Part shown: positions 41,530 through 48,614 of the stretch, in pieces
Layout: each line of letters opens with the position of its first letter
Numbering within the stretch: the first letter of the stretch is position 1
NCBI GenBank assembly: GCA_031399165.1
Contig: JANNOO010000006.1
Span: 1-64,000 of the forward strand
Source of the DNA: JAKFWI01 sp031399165
GTDB lineage: Bacteria; Pseudomonadota; Alphaproteobacteria; Caulobacterales; Aquidulcibacteraceae
DNA: 64,000 bases
Direction of reading: 5' to 3'
Position numbers and translations under genes: made by a program
The notes under the pieces: generated by a model
Seen by the model: the letters and a program-made list of their open reading frames with translations, nothing else
Databases searched by the model: none
Told to the model about the DNA's origin: nothing

Positions 41530-42303
41530 TCAGTCAAGATCGAAAACGACCCCCGCCTTCAGGAGAGCGGAAGGCGCGAGCCCGAACATCGTGCTGAAGA
41601 CCGTGCTCAGATGCGCTGAGGAAGCAAAACCCGCTGAGTGGGCGGCTTCTGTCAAATTGCGCCCCTCTGCGAGGTGGCGGGCGATGCAGGCCATGCGCCG
41701 CCAAATCCGATAGCGGCGGAAGGGAACGCCAGCCGCCTCTCGGATGAGTGCGCGACAGCGAGACGGCGACAAGCCCACGGAGGTCGCAATCTCCTCAAAG
41801 TTGATGAAGGCATCTGGGTGAGCATCGATCTCGCGAAGGATTGCTACAATGCGTGGATCAGGTGGCGGCCGTTGAGGCAAACTGAGTACGGCGCACGCGC
41901 GATCGACACTCCACATTTCCAACGGTTCGCTGCTGAAGTCCGGGCAGGCGGCGGCAAGATCGACTTGCTGGACTGCGGCATGGTCGTCGCTCAGCGCGTC
42001 GAGATAGATGAATGCCATTGGGCCGGCCGCCTTTAAATGATGCAAACGTCCTGGACCGATGAGCGCCGCGCGGAGTGTTTCGTAAACCGGGGCCGATCGG
42101 TTCTTTCCGAGGAAGGCCAGTTCGAATGGGTCATCCACTGCCAAGGCGACGACGGCAGCGGCGTTTCGGTGCGGCGCGAGGTCGAGCCCGGGGCCGAAAT
42201 AGGCGGAGCGGGCGCTTCGGATAGAGATGCGCGCAGGCGTTTCGTGAAAGCGCCCGACTCGCCGAGCACCTAGACTTTCTGCATGATCAGTCTCGCTGTC
42301 CAC
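41530..42303 (-). CDS. AraC-family transcriptional regulator
   Basis: A 257-residue transcription factor with a C-terminal AraC double helix-turn-helix at about 155-250 (INFEEIATSVGLSPSRCRALIREAAGVPFRRYRIWRRMACIARHLAEGRNLTEAAHSAGFASSAHLSTVFSTMFGLAPSALLKAG). The N-terminal half (SAYFGPGLDLAPHRNAAAVVALAVDDPFELAFL...VYETLRAALIGPGRLHHLKAAGPMAFIYLDALSDD) looks like a small cupin-type sensing domain. The GTG start at 42303 would overlap the DUF4345 start on the other strand by 21 bases, so the true start may be further in. Divergent or overlapping neighbours encode small membrane proteins that are candidate targets (inference). Confidence 0.88.
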   Translation of the reverse strand: MDSETDHAESLGARRVGRFHETPARISIRSARSAYFGPGLDLAPHRNAAAVVALAVDDPFELAFLGKNRSAPVYETLRAALIGPGRLHHLKAAGPMAFIYLDALSDDHAAVQQVDLAAACPDFSSEPLEMWSVDRACAVLSLPQRPPPDPRIVAILREIDAHPDAFINFEEIATSVGLSPSRCRALIREAAGVPFRRYRIWRRMACIARHLAEGRNLTEAAHSAGFASSAHLSTVFSTMFGLAPSALLKAGVVFDLD

Positions 42304-42657
42304 GACGCGCCAATCCTCCTCGCACTTATATTGGCCCTTTTGATGGGGCTTGGCGCGATCGCGGCGCCCGTCCTCGTCACACGCCAGTTCGACATTCTTG
42401 AACTGACCGCGGCTGGCCGCAATGAGGTGCGCTCCGTCTATGGCGGTTTCGGCGTCGCGATGGCGGCGATGTTCGCTCTGGCGCTCTGGCGACCGGAACT
42501 TCGGAGCGGCATTTGCCTGACCACCGCCGCCGCGCTCACGGGCATGGCGGGCGGACGCCTGCTCTCTGCGCTGATTGACCGACGGATCGGCCGCTACCCA
42601 CTGTTCAATCTATGCCTCGAAGCGGTTGTTGCGACCCTGCTCTTCTATGCTGCCTGA
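42283..42657 (+). CDS. DUF4345 family membrane protein
   Basis: A 124-residue protein with four predicted membrane helices (PILLALILALLMGLGAIAAPVLV, GGFGVAMAAMFALALW, ICLTTAAALTGMAGGRLLSAL, LFNLCLEAVVATLLFYA). The pattern NEVRSVYGGFGVAMA and ALTGMAGGRLLSALIDRRIGRYPLFNLCLE is that of the DUF4345 family, whose function is unknown. It overlaps both neighbours: its start lies in the AraC regulator frame and its end overlaps the convergent membrane-protein gene by 13 bases. Probably in a small unit with the AraC regulator. Confidence 0.75.
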   Translation: MISLAVHDAPILLALILALLMGLGAIAAPVLVTRQFDILELTAAGRNEVRSVYGGFGVAMAAMFALALWRPELRSGICLTTAAALTGMAGGRLLSALIDRRIGRYPLFNLCLEAVVATLLFYAA

Positions 42658-43019
42658 CGCCGCCATGCAGCCACAACGACAAACGCCAGCGGAAGGAGCG
42701 CCGCTGCATCCACGATTGCTATCTTCCGCAATGGACCTGACGGCGCGCCCGCCCGCAGATAGATGACCAAGAACCCTATGACGCTGGTCGCAACGACGAC
42801 GCCTAACGCGCGTCGTGCTGGCGGGTCGATAACGGCAAATACGCAGGCCGCCAGGATCGCGACGAAAAGTGCGCCTCGGTGTGCGATGAGAACTCCGAGG
42901 TCGCCCGTGGGCGCCACGCCATAGAGCCGCTCGACCAGCACCGGCGCAAACGCTACCCATGCGGGCGACAGGTGCGCTAGTCCGAGCAGTCCCCAGGCCA
43001 GTTTGGTTGCAATCTCCAT
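42645..43019 (-). CDS. Small membrane protein of unknown function
   Basis: A 124-residue protein with about four membrane helices (LAWGLLGLAHLSPAWVAFAPVLV, GALFVAILAACVFAVI, ALGVVVATSVIGFLVIYL, IAIVDAAALLPLAFVVVAAW). I do not recognise the family. It is divergent from the toxin-antitoxin module and faces the DUF4345 gene. Its length and topology are similar to the DUF4345 protein, so the two could act together, but sequence similarity is not apparent. Confidence 0.6.
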   Translation of the reverse strand: MEIATKLAWGLLGLAHLSPAWVAFAPVLVERLYGVAPTGDLGVLIAHRGALFVAILAACVFAVIDPPARRALGVVVATSVIGFLVIYLRAGAPSGPLRKIAIVDAAALLPLAFVVVAAWRRQAA

Positions 43020-43204
43020 CGTCGGCCTCCATCGCTACACGTGGTAGATTGCACCGTCCGGGCGACCGACGCTTTCATGAACTGACTGCCTTCTGCAACG
43101 CGCGATCCCGGGGCGCCCGGCAGCATTGCCGGCGGCGGGTTGAAGCTACACCCCAGTGGCCGCTCCCGGCGAAAAAGCTGACTCTCAACAACTTGACCGA
43201 TTTC

Positions 43205-43220
43205 CATTACCGCGGTAATG
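43205..43220. promoter_or_regulatory. Perfect palindrome, toxin-antitoxin operator
   Basis: CATTACCGCGGTAATG is a perfect 16-base palindrome 8 bases before the antitoxin start. Autoregulation by the antitoxin or its complex through such a site is the norm for these modules. Confidence 0.6.
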
Positions 43221-43228
43221 TAAAGGCA

Positions 43229-43486
43229 ATGACTATCGCCCGCTCCAAACTCACCGCCCAGGGCCAAATCTCCGTGCCGTCTGAAGTGCGCAAAAAACTC
43301 GGCGTCGGTCCGGGCTCGACCATCGAATGGGCCGAGGAAGGCGATGCGGTCGTCGTGCGCCGGGCAGGCAAATTTACTTCCGAAGAGATACATCAGCGCC
43401 TGTTTCCAAACGGGCCGCCGAAAGAGCCCGTCGATGTGAAAGCGGCGATCCGGGACTACATCCGGCGCAAACATGCGCGCGATTGA
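43229..43486 (+). CDS. AbrB/MazE-type antitoxin
   Basis: An 85-residue protein with an N-terminal swapped-hairpin AbrB DNA-binding domain (SKLTAQGQISVPSEVRKKLGVGPGSTIEWAEEGDAVVVRRAGKFTSEEIHQRLF) and a C-terminal tail (KEPVDVKAAIRDYIRRKHARD) that should bind the toxin. Longer open frames upstream have no support; the ATG at 43229 sits just after the palindromic operator. It overlaps the PIN toxin start by 14 bases, so the two are coupled. The standard arrangement of a vapBC-type type II toxin-antitoxin pair. Confidence 0.88.
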   Translation: MTIARSKLTAQGQISVPSEVRKKLGVGPGSTIEWAEEGDAVVVRRAGKFTSEEIHQRLFPNGPPKEPVDVKAAIRDYIRRKHARD

Positions 43487-43853
43487 TACTAACGTTCTCG
43501 TCCGCATGCTGGTTCGCGAGCATGCCGCCCAAGCGGCCCTGGCGGATGAATGCGTTGCCAAGGGCGCTTGGGTGTCTCACGTCGTCCTGACAGAAGCGAC
43601 GTGGGTGTTTGGCTCGCTCTACAGCTTCTCTGACGCCAAGACCGCAGAGGCCGTAGACCTGATCCTGCAACACCGGGATTTGACGATCCAGGACGCTGAT
43701 GTGGTCACCCGCGCTCTTGGCTATTTTCGTGCGCATCGCCGGGTCGAGTTTGCAGATTGCCTCGTTCTGGCAATTGCCGAAAAGGCTGGCCATACACCGC
43801 TCAGCACATTCGATCGTAATTTTGCGAAACTCGACGGCGTGCAGCGGCTCTAG
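43473..43853 (+). CDS. PIN-domain toxin (VapC-type ribonuclease)
   Basis: A 126-residue PIN-domain protein with four conserved acidic residues in place: Asp5 (AIDTNVLVR), Glu41 (LTEATWVF), Asp95 (EFADCLVLA) and Asp114 (LSTFDRNFAKL). PIN toxins of this kind are Mg-dependent ribonucleases that cut specific tRNAs or rRNA. The overlap with the AbrB-type antitoxin and the operator confirm a type II module. A GTTAGCG-CTT-CGCTAAC hairpin follows at 43885-43901. Targets cannot be inferred from sequence. Confidence 0.88.
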   Translation: MRAIDTNVLVRMLVREHAAQAALADECVAKGAWVSHVVLTEATWVFGSLYSFSDAKTAEAVDLILQHRDLTIQDADVVTRALGYFRAHRRVEFADCLVLAIAEKAGHTPLSTFDRNFAKLDGVQRL

Positions 43854-43929
43854 CGCTTCCGGCGCCGCCCCCGAAACGCTACGCGTTAGCGCTTCGCTAA
43901 CCGTCTCGTCACACGTGGATTTAACCTCA

Positions 43930-44355
43930 ATGGCGGATATTCAAGCCTCGTCGCGGCGCCTGGTTCTGGTGGTTGCGGCGGCGCTGTTCGACCGGCAAGG
44001 CTGCGTGCTGATCGCGCGGCGGCCGCCCGGAAAGCCACTTGCCGGTCTGTGGGAGTTTCCCGGCGGCAAAGTTGAGCCCGGAGAATCGCCGGAAGCGGCG
44101 CTGATCCGGGAACTGAAAGAAGAACTGGATTTGACCGTGGACGAAGCTGCGCTGGCGCCGATTACATTTGCCTCGCACGCCTATGGCGGCTTCCACCTGC
44201 TTATGCCGCTCTATGCGGTGACGCGGTGGCAAGGCGAGCCAGTGGCGCGCGAGCATGACGGGCTGGCCTGGGCCGCGCCGGGCGAGCTTGGCGCGTACGC
44301 GATGCCACCAGCAGACGCGCCTCTGTTATCGTCGATCAAGGCGTGGCGGCCATGA
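43930..44355 (+). CDS. mutT: 8-oxo-dGTP diphosphatase (MutT-type Nudix)
   Basis: A 141-residue Nudix hydrolase. The Nudix box GGKVEPGESPEAALIRELKEELD is complete, preceded by ALFDRQGCVLIARRPPGKPLAGLWEFPGGK, the MutT hallmark, and followed by LPLYAVTRWQGEPVAREHDGLAWAAPGELGAYAMPPAD. Its job is to hydrolyse oxidised dGTP and prevent transversions. Longer frames upstream are discounted; the ATG at 43930 begins the recognisable protein. Its TGA overlaps the start of the second Flp pilin gene by 4 bases (ATGA), an unexpected partner. Confidence 0.9.
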   Translation: MADIQASSRRLVLVVAAALFDRQGCVLIARRPPGKPLAGLWEFPGGKVEPGESPEAALIRELKEELDLTVDEAALAPITFASHAYGGFHLLMPLYAVTRWQGEPVAREHDGLAWAAPGELGAYAMPPADAPLLSSIKAWRP

Positions 44356-44501
44356 TCCGGCTGTTCAAATCCAGAAGCGGCGCCACGGCGATCGAATACG
44401 CGCTGATGATCGGCATGGCGGCGCTGGTAATCGTCACGGCGCTGGGTGTCATGGGCGAAAAGACGGCGGCGTCGTTCAATAGCATCGCGACGGTGCTTTA
44501 G
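44352..44501 (+). CDS. Second Flp/Fap-type pilin
   Basis: A 49-residue prepilin that is easy to miss because of its length. It reads IRLFKSRSG|ATAIEYALMIGMAALVIVTALGVMG, with the cleavage site after Gly, the conserved Glu5 and Tyr6, a hydrophobic helix and a short tail ending IATVL. It is related to PilA at 15430 but lies 28 kb away with no tad genes around it. The start ATG overlaps the mutT stop by 4 bases, so it is probably translated with mutT. It could be a minor pilin for the Tad system, a silent copy, or a pilin used under other conditions. Confidence 0.85.
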   Translation: MIRLFKSRSGATAIEYALMIGMAALVIVTALGVMGEKTAASFNSIATVL

Positions 44502-44505
44502 CCCG

Positions 44506-44586
44506 TCAGACGCTTTGCGTGCAAAACGCCACCAGCAGAATAATCGGCAGCGGCACGCCCAGCAGAAGAAAAAGAATTGAACGCAT
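44506..44586 (-). CDS. 26-residue hydrophobic peptide
   Basis: A short frame encoding MRSILFLLLGVPLPIILLVA plus six more residues: a basic N-terminus followed by one membrane helix containing GVPLPIILLV. Peptides of about 25 residues with an LLG(I/V)PxPIIIL-type helix occur widely in alphaproteobacteria and relatives, so this looks like a real small membrane protein of unknown function. It is convergent with the second pilin gene (5 bases apart). No strong ribosome site is visible. Confidence 0.55.
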   Translation of the reverse strand: MRSILFLLLGVPLPIILLVAFCTQSV

Positions 44587-44649
44587 AGAGCTAAACCCCG
44601 GCTTGACCGAGTTAGAGAACGGCGGCGCCCCTTGCCGGTTCCCGAAGCG

Positions 44650-45210
44650 CTAGGGCTCCAGTTCGACGTCCCAGTACAGGTAATCGACCCAGCTCTCGTG
44701 CAGGTAGTGCGGCGGGAATCGCCGGCCAACAGCTTGCAGTTCGTGCATGTTCGGCCGGTGCGGCCGGCGCGCCGGGAACATCCGCGCCTCGCGCGGCCCG
44801 CGCCCGCCCTTGCGCAGATTGCATGGCGCGCAAGCGGTTACGATATTTTCCCAGGTCGTGCGCCCGCCCTTCGAGCGCGGCGTCAGATGGTCAAACGTCA
44901 GATCATCCTCGGCGCCGCAATAGGTGCAGGAAAAGCCATCGCGCAGAAACACATTGAACCGCGTGAAGGCCGGCGGACGATCCTGGCTGATATAGTCCCG
45001 CAGCGAGATGACCGACGGCAGCCGCATCTCGAATGAGGGCGAATGCACGCGCTGCTCATACTCCGCGACGACCTCGACCCGATCGAGGAACACCGCCTTG
45101 ACCGCTTCCTGCCAAGGCCAAAGCGACAAGGGGTAATAGGAAAGCGGCCGGTAATCCGCGTTCAGCACGAGGGCGGGGAAACCTGCCGGGGGCGCGCTGA
45201 TGACATTCAT
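44650..45210 (-). CDS. HNH endonuclease family protein
   Basis: A 186-residue HNH protein of the common alphaproteobacterial form. The N-terminal half (ALVLNADYRPLSYYPLSLWPWQEAVKAVFLDRVEVVAEYEQRVHSPS) is conserved in the family. The HNH core at about 105-150 shows CTYCGAEDDLTFDHLTPRSKGGRTTWENIVTACAPCNLRKG, with two CxxC zinc pairs, the DH pair and the Asn. Members are widespread single-copy chromosomal genes, probably nicking or cutting DNA, without evidence of a restriction partner here. ATG at 45210 chosen over 45237 because the conserved region starts just after it. Confidence 0.9.
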   Translation of the reverse strand: MNVISAPPAGFPALVLNADYRPLSYYPLSLWPWQEAVKAVFLDRVEVVAEYEQRVHSPSFEMRLPSVISLRDYISQDRPPAFTRFNVFLRDGFSCTYCGAEDDLTFDHLTPRSKGGRTTWENIVTACAPCNLRKGGRGPREARMFPARRPHRPNMHELQAVGRRFPPHYLHESWVDYLYWDVELEP

Positions 45211-45385
45211 CGGCGCACCCAACGCGTGGCCCAACACCGGACTACGGCGTCGATTTGGCGGCGCTCACAAATGCGCCCGGATGAGATCAGCGTGCGACTG
45301 AAGGCGACTCTCCTTGCGCCTAATGTGGCCCTTCTCGGCGGGCTACGCCAGCCCCCGGCGAGTCATGCCTGATTCGCACGACAGC

Positions 45386-45407
45386 CCCGTGACTCTGAAG
45401 TCACGGG
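45386..45407. terminator. Hairpin beyond the esterase stop
   Basis: CCCGTGACT (45386-45394), CTGA loop, AGTCACGGG (45399-45407), a perfect 9-base stem immediately after the minus-strand stop codon at 45408. There is no T run, so it may terminate weakly or protect the 3' end. Confidence 0.5.
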
Positions 45408-46079
45408 TCAGCCGGCCAGAACGCGCCGCTTGCCCAGCGCCATTTTCAGGAACGAACCGCCCAGTTCGAGCCCATCAGGGCCGATGGAATGGGGCACGCC
45501 ATAGGAAATGTGCCATTGCGCCGAGAGGCCCGCTTCGCACAGCGCATCGGCGGCGTCGAACATCGCCGGCAGCGGAATCATCTCGTCGCGATCCCCATGC
45601 ACCAGCAGCACTGGCGGTTTTGATTTTGCTTCGTTTTTCAGTTTGTCGCGCGCAACCAGCATTCCCGAATAACCAAGAATTGCCGCCGGCGATTTGCTGC
45701 GCCGCAAACCCACATGCAATGCGAGCATTGTGCCTTGCGAAAAGCCAACAAGCGCCAATTTGCTCTCATCGAGTTTGTAGCGTTCGAGTTCGCGATCAAT
45801 GAAGCGATTCAGGATTTCTGCTGCGCTCGCAACGCCGCTTTCAAGTTCGTGCGGATCCATGCGCGAGAGTCCGAACCATTGATATCCCATCGGTGCGCCA
45901 GGCACGCGTTCGGGAGCATTCGGCGAAACAAATTGCGCGTGCGGCGCCGCATTCTTCCAGTATGGCGCAAGTCCAATCAAGTCATCGCCGTTGGAACCGT
46001 AGCCATGCAGCAATACGATTAGGGCTTGCGCTTTTTCGCCTGATGCGGGAGGAAGGCGCGGGCCGTCAATCAAATTCAT
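45408..46079 (-). CDS. Phospholipase/carboxylesterase (alpha/beta hydrolase)
   Basis: A 223-residue alpha/beta hydrolase of the phospholipase/carboxylesterase family. The oxyanion-hole region reads VLLHGYGSNGDDLIGLAPYW, the nucleophile Ser114 lies in VGFSQGTMLAL, and the remaining catalytic residues are Asp165 (HGDRDEMIP) and His197 (GVPHSIG). No signal peptide. Likely acts on short-chain acyl esters in the cytoplasm; physiological substrate unknown. Alone on its strand, with a hairpin after the stop. Confidence 0.9.
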   Translation of the reverse strand: MNLIDGPRLPPASGEKAQALIVLLHGYGSNGDDLIGLAPYWKNAAPHAQFVSPNAPERVPGAPMGYQWFGLSRMDPHELESGVASAAEILNRFIDRELERYKLDESKLALVGFSQGTMLALHVGLRRSKSPAAILGYSGMLVARDKLKNEAKSKPPVLLVHGDRDEMIPLPAMFDAADALCEAGLSAQWHISYGVPHSIGPDGLELGGSFLKMALGKRRVLAG

Positions 46080-46162
46080 GAGACGCCCTCTTCATCTGCA
46101 AACTCGATTCGGAACATTGAACTCTTCAACCGATTTGTTTTTGCATACGCAAGGAGAATGAA

Positions 46163-46408
46163 ATGGCACTGAAACGTAAAGCCGCCAAGCGCGGTCGTCC
46201 GGCGAAGAAAGCCGCCGCTGCTCCGCGGAAAAAGAAGGCCGCAAAGCGCGGCCGTCCCGCTGGCGCCACGCGCAAAACTGCGCGCAAGACTGCAAAGCGT
46301 AAGACCACTGCGCGGAAAACTGTCCGTAAAGCCGCTGTCCGCAAGACCGCACGCAAGACAGTCCGCAAGACCGCTCGCAAAGCTGCCAAGCGCGGCCGCA
46401 AAGCGTAA
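46163..46408 (+). CDS. Histone H1-like basic protein
   Basis: An 81-residue protein made almost entirely of Lys, Arg, Ala and Thr. It contains AKRGRPAKKA and AKRGRPAGA, two AT-hook-like RGRP cores, followed by repeated ARKT/VRKT units (TARKTAKRKTTARKTVRKAAVRKTARKTVRKTARKA). Such H1-like proteins coat DNA in chromosomes of some alpha- and other proteobacteria. AAGGAG lies upstream of the ATG. It complements the tailed HU protein at 9023. The repetitive sequence also creates long shadow frames on the other strand that are not genes. DNA binding is inferred from composition. Confidence 0.8.
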   Translation: MALKRKAAKRGRPAKKAAAAPRKKKAAKRGRPAGATRKTARKTAKRKTTARKTVRKAAVRKTARKTVRKTARKAAKRGRKA

Positions 46409-46429
46409 GTTCGGGGGCTTAGGGGGCGC

Positions 46430-47281
46430 ATGCGCATCACGCGTTTTGCGCCCTCGCCCACCGGCTTTCTCCACTTAGGACACGCGTTTGCAGCTTTTTA
46501 CGCGCTCGGCGCTTGTGGCGGCGGGCGCTTTTTGTTGCGCATCGAGGACATTGATCGCACCCGCTGCAAACCCAATTTTGAAGCGGCGATTTTCGAGGAT
46601 TTGCACTGGCTGGGGTTGGCGTGGGAAACGCCGCCGCGCCGCCAGAGCGAACATTTCGGCGCCTATGAACACACGCTCGGACAGCTCATCGCACGGGGCC
46701 TCGTCTATCGCTGCTTCCGCACGCGCCGCGAGGTGCTGCACGAGATCGCACGCGCCCCGCATCGCGGCGGCGAGGGACCAGACGAGCTTGTGTTCCTAGG
46801 CGCGGCGCTCAGCGCCGATGAGGAACAGGAAAGACTGGCGCGCGGCGAATCATTTGCCTGGCGCCTGTCGCTCGACCGCTGCCGCGACGTGCTGGCGCTA
46901 GAGCGTTTGCGGTTCGTCGAGACCGGCGCGGGACCGGATGGAGAACATGGAGAAATCGTCGCGCGTCCGGAATTACTTGGCGACGCGGTGCTGGCGCGCA
47001 AAGACTTCCCCGCTTCGTACCATCTTGCGTCAGTGCACGATGATGCGTTGCAAGAGGTGAATTTGGTGACGCGGGGTCAGGATTTGTTTGCGTGCACGCA
47101 TCTGCACGTATTGCTACAAGCGCTGCTCGGCCTGCCTACGCCCGAATATCGTCACCGCCTCATCGTCGACGCTGATGGCAAACGCTTCGCCAAACGCGAT
47201 CACGCCGTGACGCTGCGCGCCATGCGCGAGGCGGGCGTTACTCCCGGCGATGTGCGGGCAATGATCACTATTGATGGTTGA
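46430..47281 (+). CDS. gluQ: Glutamyl-Q tRNA(Asp) synthetase
   Basis: A 283-residue truncated glutamyl-tRNA-synthetase-like enzyme that attaches glutamate to queuosine in tRNA(Asp). It starts RITRFAPSPTGFLHLGHAFAAFYAL, with HLGH as the class I HIGH motif, then the LRIEDIDRTRCKP site, the DFPASYHLASVHDDALQEVNLVTRGQDLF block and GKRFAKRD as the KMSKS equivalent. It lacks the anticodon-binding domain, as expected. The zinc-binding cysteines present in E. coli YadB (CxC plus a later Cys) are reduced here to a single Cys in VYRCFRTRREV, so it is probably a zinc-free variant. The start is 21 bases after the H1-like gene. Confidence 0.9.
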   Translation: MRITRFAPSPTGFLHLGHAFAAFYALGACGGGRFLLRIEDIDRTRCKPNFEAAIFEDLHWLGLAWETPPRRQSEHFGAYEHTLGQLIARGLVYRCFRTRREVLHEIARAPHRGGEGPDELVFLGAALSADEEQERLARGESFAWRLSLDRCRDVLALERLRFVETGAGPDGEHGEIVARPELLGDAVLARKDFPASYHLASVHDDALQEVNLVTRGQDLFACTHLHVLLQALLGLPTPEYRHRLIVDADGKRFAKRDHAVTLRAMREAGVTPGDVRAMITIDG

Positions 47282-47402
47282 TAAAATCCATCGCGTGGGT
47301 CCACAAAAATTGCGCCGTTGGAGGTTTAAGCAGCGGGGAAAGACGTAACGGCAAGTCGGCGGAGCGCTTGGAGCAGCGCCGGAAACGGCTTATGGGAGCG
47401 CC

Positions 47403-48614
47403 ATGACACCCGCTGATCCCGCCCCGGCGGCCAACGCGGCGCCGGCGGACAGCGCCGCCGCCGCCCCGCCGGAAGAAGAAGCCAAGCGCATCATGCTTGT
47501 CACCGACGCCTGGGAGCCGCAGGTGAACGGCGTCGTGCGCACGCTTTCGAAAACCATCGCCGAACTGCGCGCGATGGGCTGCGAGGTCGAGATCGTCGCG
47601 CCTAGCGATGGCTACAAAACCGTGCCGCTGATCACCTATTCCGAAATCCGGCTGGCCCTGAACGCGCGCGATGACGTGGAGGAACGGTTCCTGGCGTTCG
47701 CGCCGGACGCCGTGCATATCGCCACCGAAGGCACGCTGGGCTGGGATGCGCGGGCGGTGTGCCTCAAGCACAAATTCCCGTTCACCACTTCCTATCACAC
47801 GCAGTTCCCCGAATACGTCACAACGCGGTTCAACTGGATTCCGCTCTGGGCCGGCTATCGCTTCATGCACGCGTTCCACGACAAGAGCGGGCGTATCATG
47901 GTCGCAACGCCGACGATGATGGAGCTTCTGGCCAGCAAGGGCTTCAGGAACATCACACCATGGACGCGCGGCGTCGATACCGAATTGTTCCACACCTCGA
48001 AGCGCGACGTGGAGAACGGCGTATACAAAGGCCTAACGCGGCCGATCTGGACTTATGTCGGGCGGGTCGCGGTTGAGAAGAACATCGACGCGTTTCTGAA
48101 GCTCGACCTGCCGGGCACGAAAGTGGTCGTCGGCCAGGGACCGGCCGCCCCGGAGCTGCAGGCCGCCCACCCCGACGCGATCTTCGCCGGCTCCAAATTC
48201 GGCGATGAACTAGCGCGCTATTACGCCGACGCGGACGTGTTCGTGTTTCCCAGCTTTACCGACACGTTCGGCCTGGTGATTCTGGAAGCGATGGCCACAG
48301 GAACGCCGGTGGCTGCTTTCGTCGCGCCAGGCCCCAAGGATCTGCTGCCGGGCAGCAAGGCGGGCGTCTGCGACGACGATCTTAAGAAGGCCTGCATGGC
48401 GGCGCTGCAGCTCAGCCGCGCCGACGCGCGCGCCTATGCCGAGAAGTTTTCCTGGCGCGCCTGTGCCGAGGAATTCCGCCGGAACCTGCAGCCGCTACCG
48501 AAACCGGAGAAGAAGCGCTTCTGGAAGCGGCTGCGCTCGATCCGCCTGCGCTCAATCAAGCTGCGCCGGAAGAAGAAGACGCCAGCCTCCGCTCAGCCGA
48601 ACCAGCAGGCGTAG
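47403..48614 (+). CDS. Glycosyltransferase family 4 (GT-B)
   Basis: A 403-residue GT-B glycosyltransferase. After a 26-residue Ala/Pro-rich tail, the N-terminal domain reads IMLVTDAWEPQVNGVVRTLSKTIAELRAMGCEVEIVAPS, typical of the GT4 enzymes that resemble plant-type SQD2 and MgtA. The C-terminal domain has YVGRVAVEKNIDAFL, FAGSKFGDELARYYADADVFVFPSFTDTFGLVILEAMATGTPVAAF, including the EX7E motif (SFTDTFGLVILEA). The C-terminus is very basic (KKRFWKRLRSIRLRSIKLRRKKK), suggesting peripheral membrane binding. Likely makes glycolipids in the inner membrane; sugar and acceptor unknown. It converges with ppnP, overlapping 22 bases. Confidence 0.9.
   Translation: MTPADPAPAANAAPADSAAAAPPEEEAKRIMLVTDAWEPQVNGVVRTLSKTIAELRAMGCEVEIVAPSDGYKTVPLITYSEIRLALNARDDVEERFLAFAPDAVHIATEGTLGWDARAVCLKHKFPFTTSYHTQFPEYVTTRFNWIPLWAGYRFMHAFHDKSGRIMVATPTMMELLASKGFRNITPWTRGVDTELFHTSKRDVENGVYKGLTRPIWTYVGRVAVEKNIDAFLKLDLPGTKVVVGQGPAAPELQAAHPDAIFAGSKFGDELARYYADADVFVFPSFTDTFGLVILEAMATGTPVAAFVAPGPKDLLPGSKAGVCDDDLKKACMAALQLSRADARAYAEKFSWRACAEEFRRNLQPLPKPEKKRFWKRLRSIRLRSIKLRRKKKTPASAQPNQQA

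Noticed and set aside
45240..45400. Possible tRNA or other structured RNA between the HNH and esterase genes
   Set aside because: Only one 9-base hairpin is present; no cloverleaf or T-loop motif was found.
46126..46461. Minus-strand frames opposite the H1-like gene
   Set aside because: They arise from the repetitive Lys/Arg codons of the plus-strand gene.
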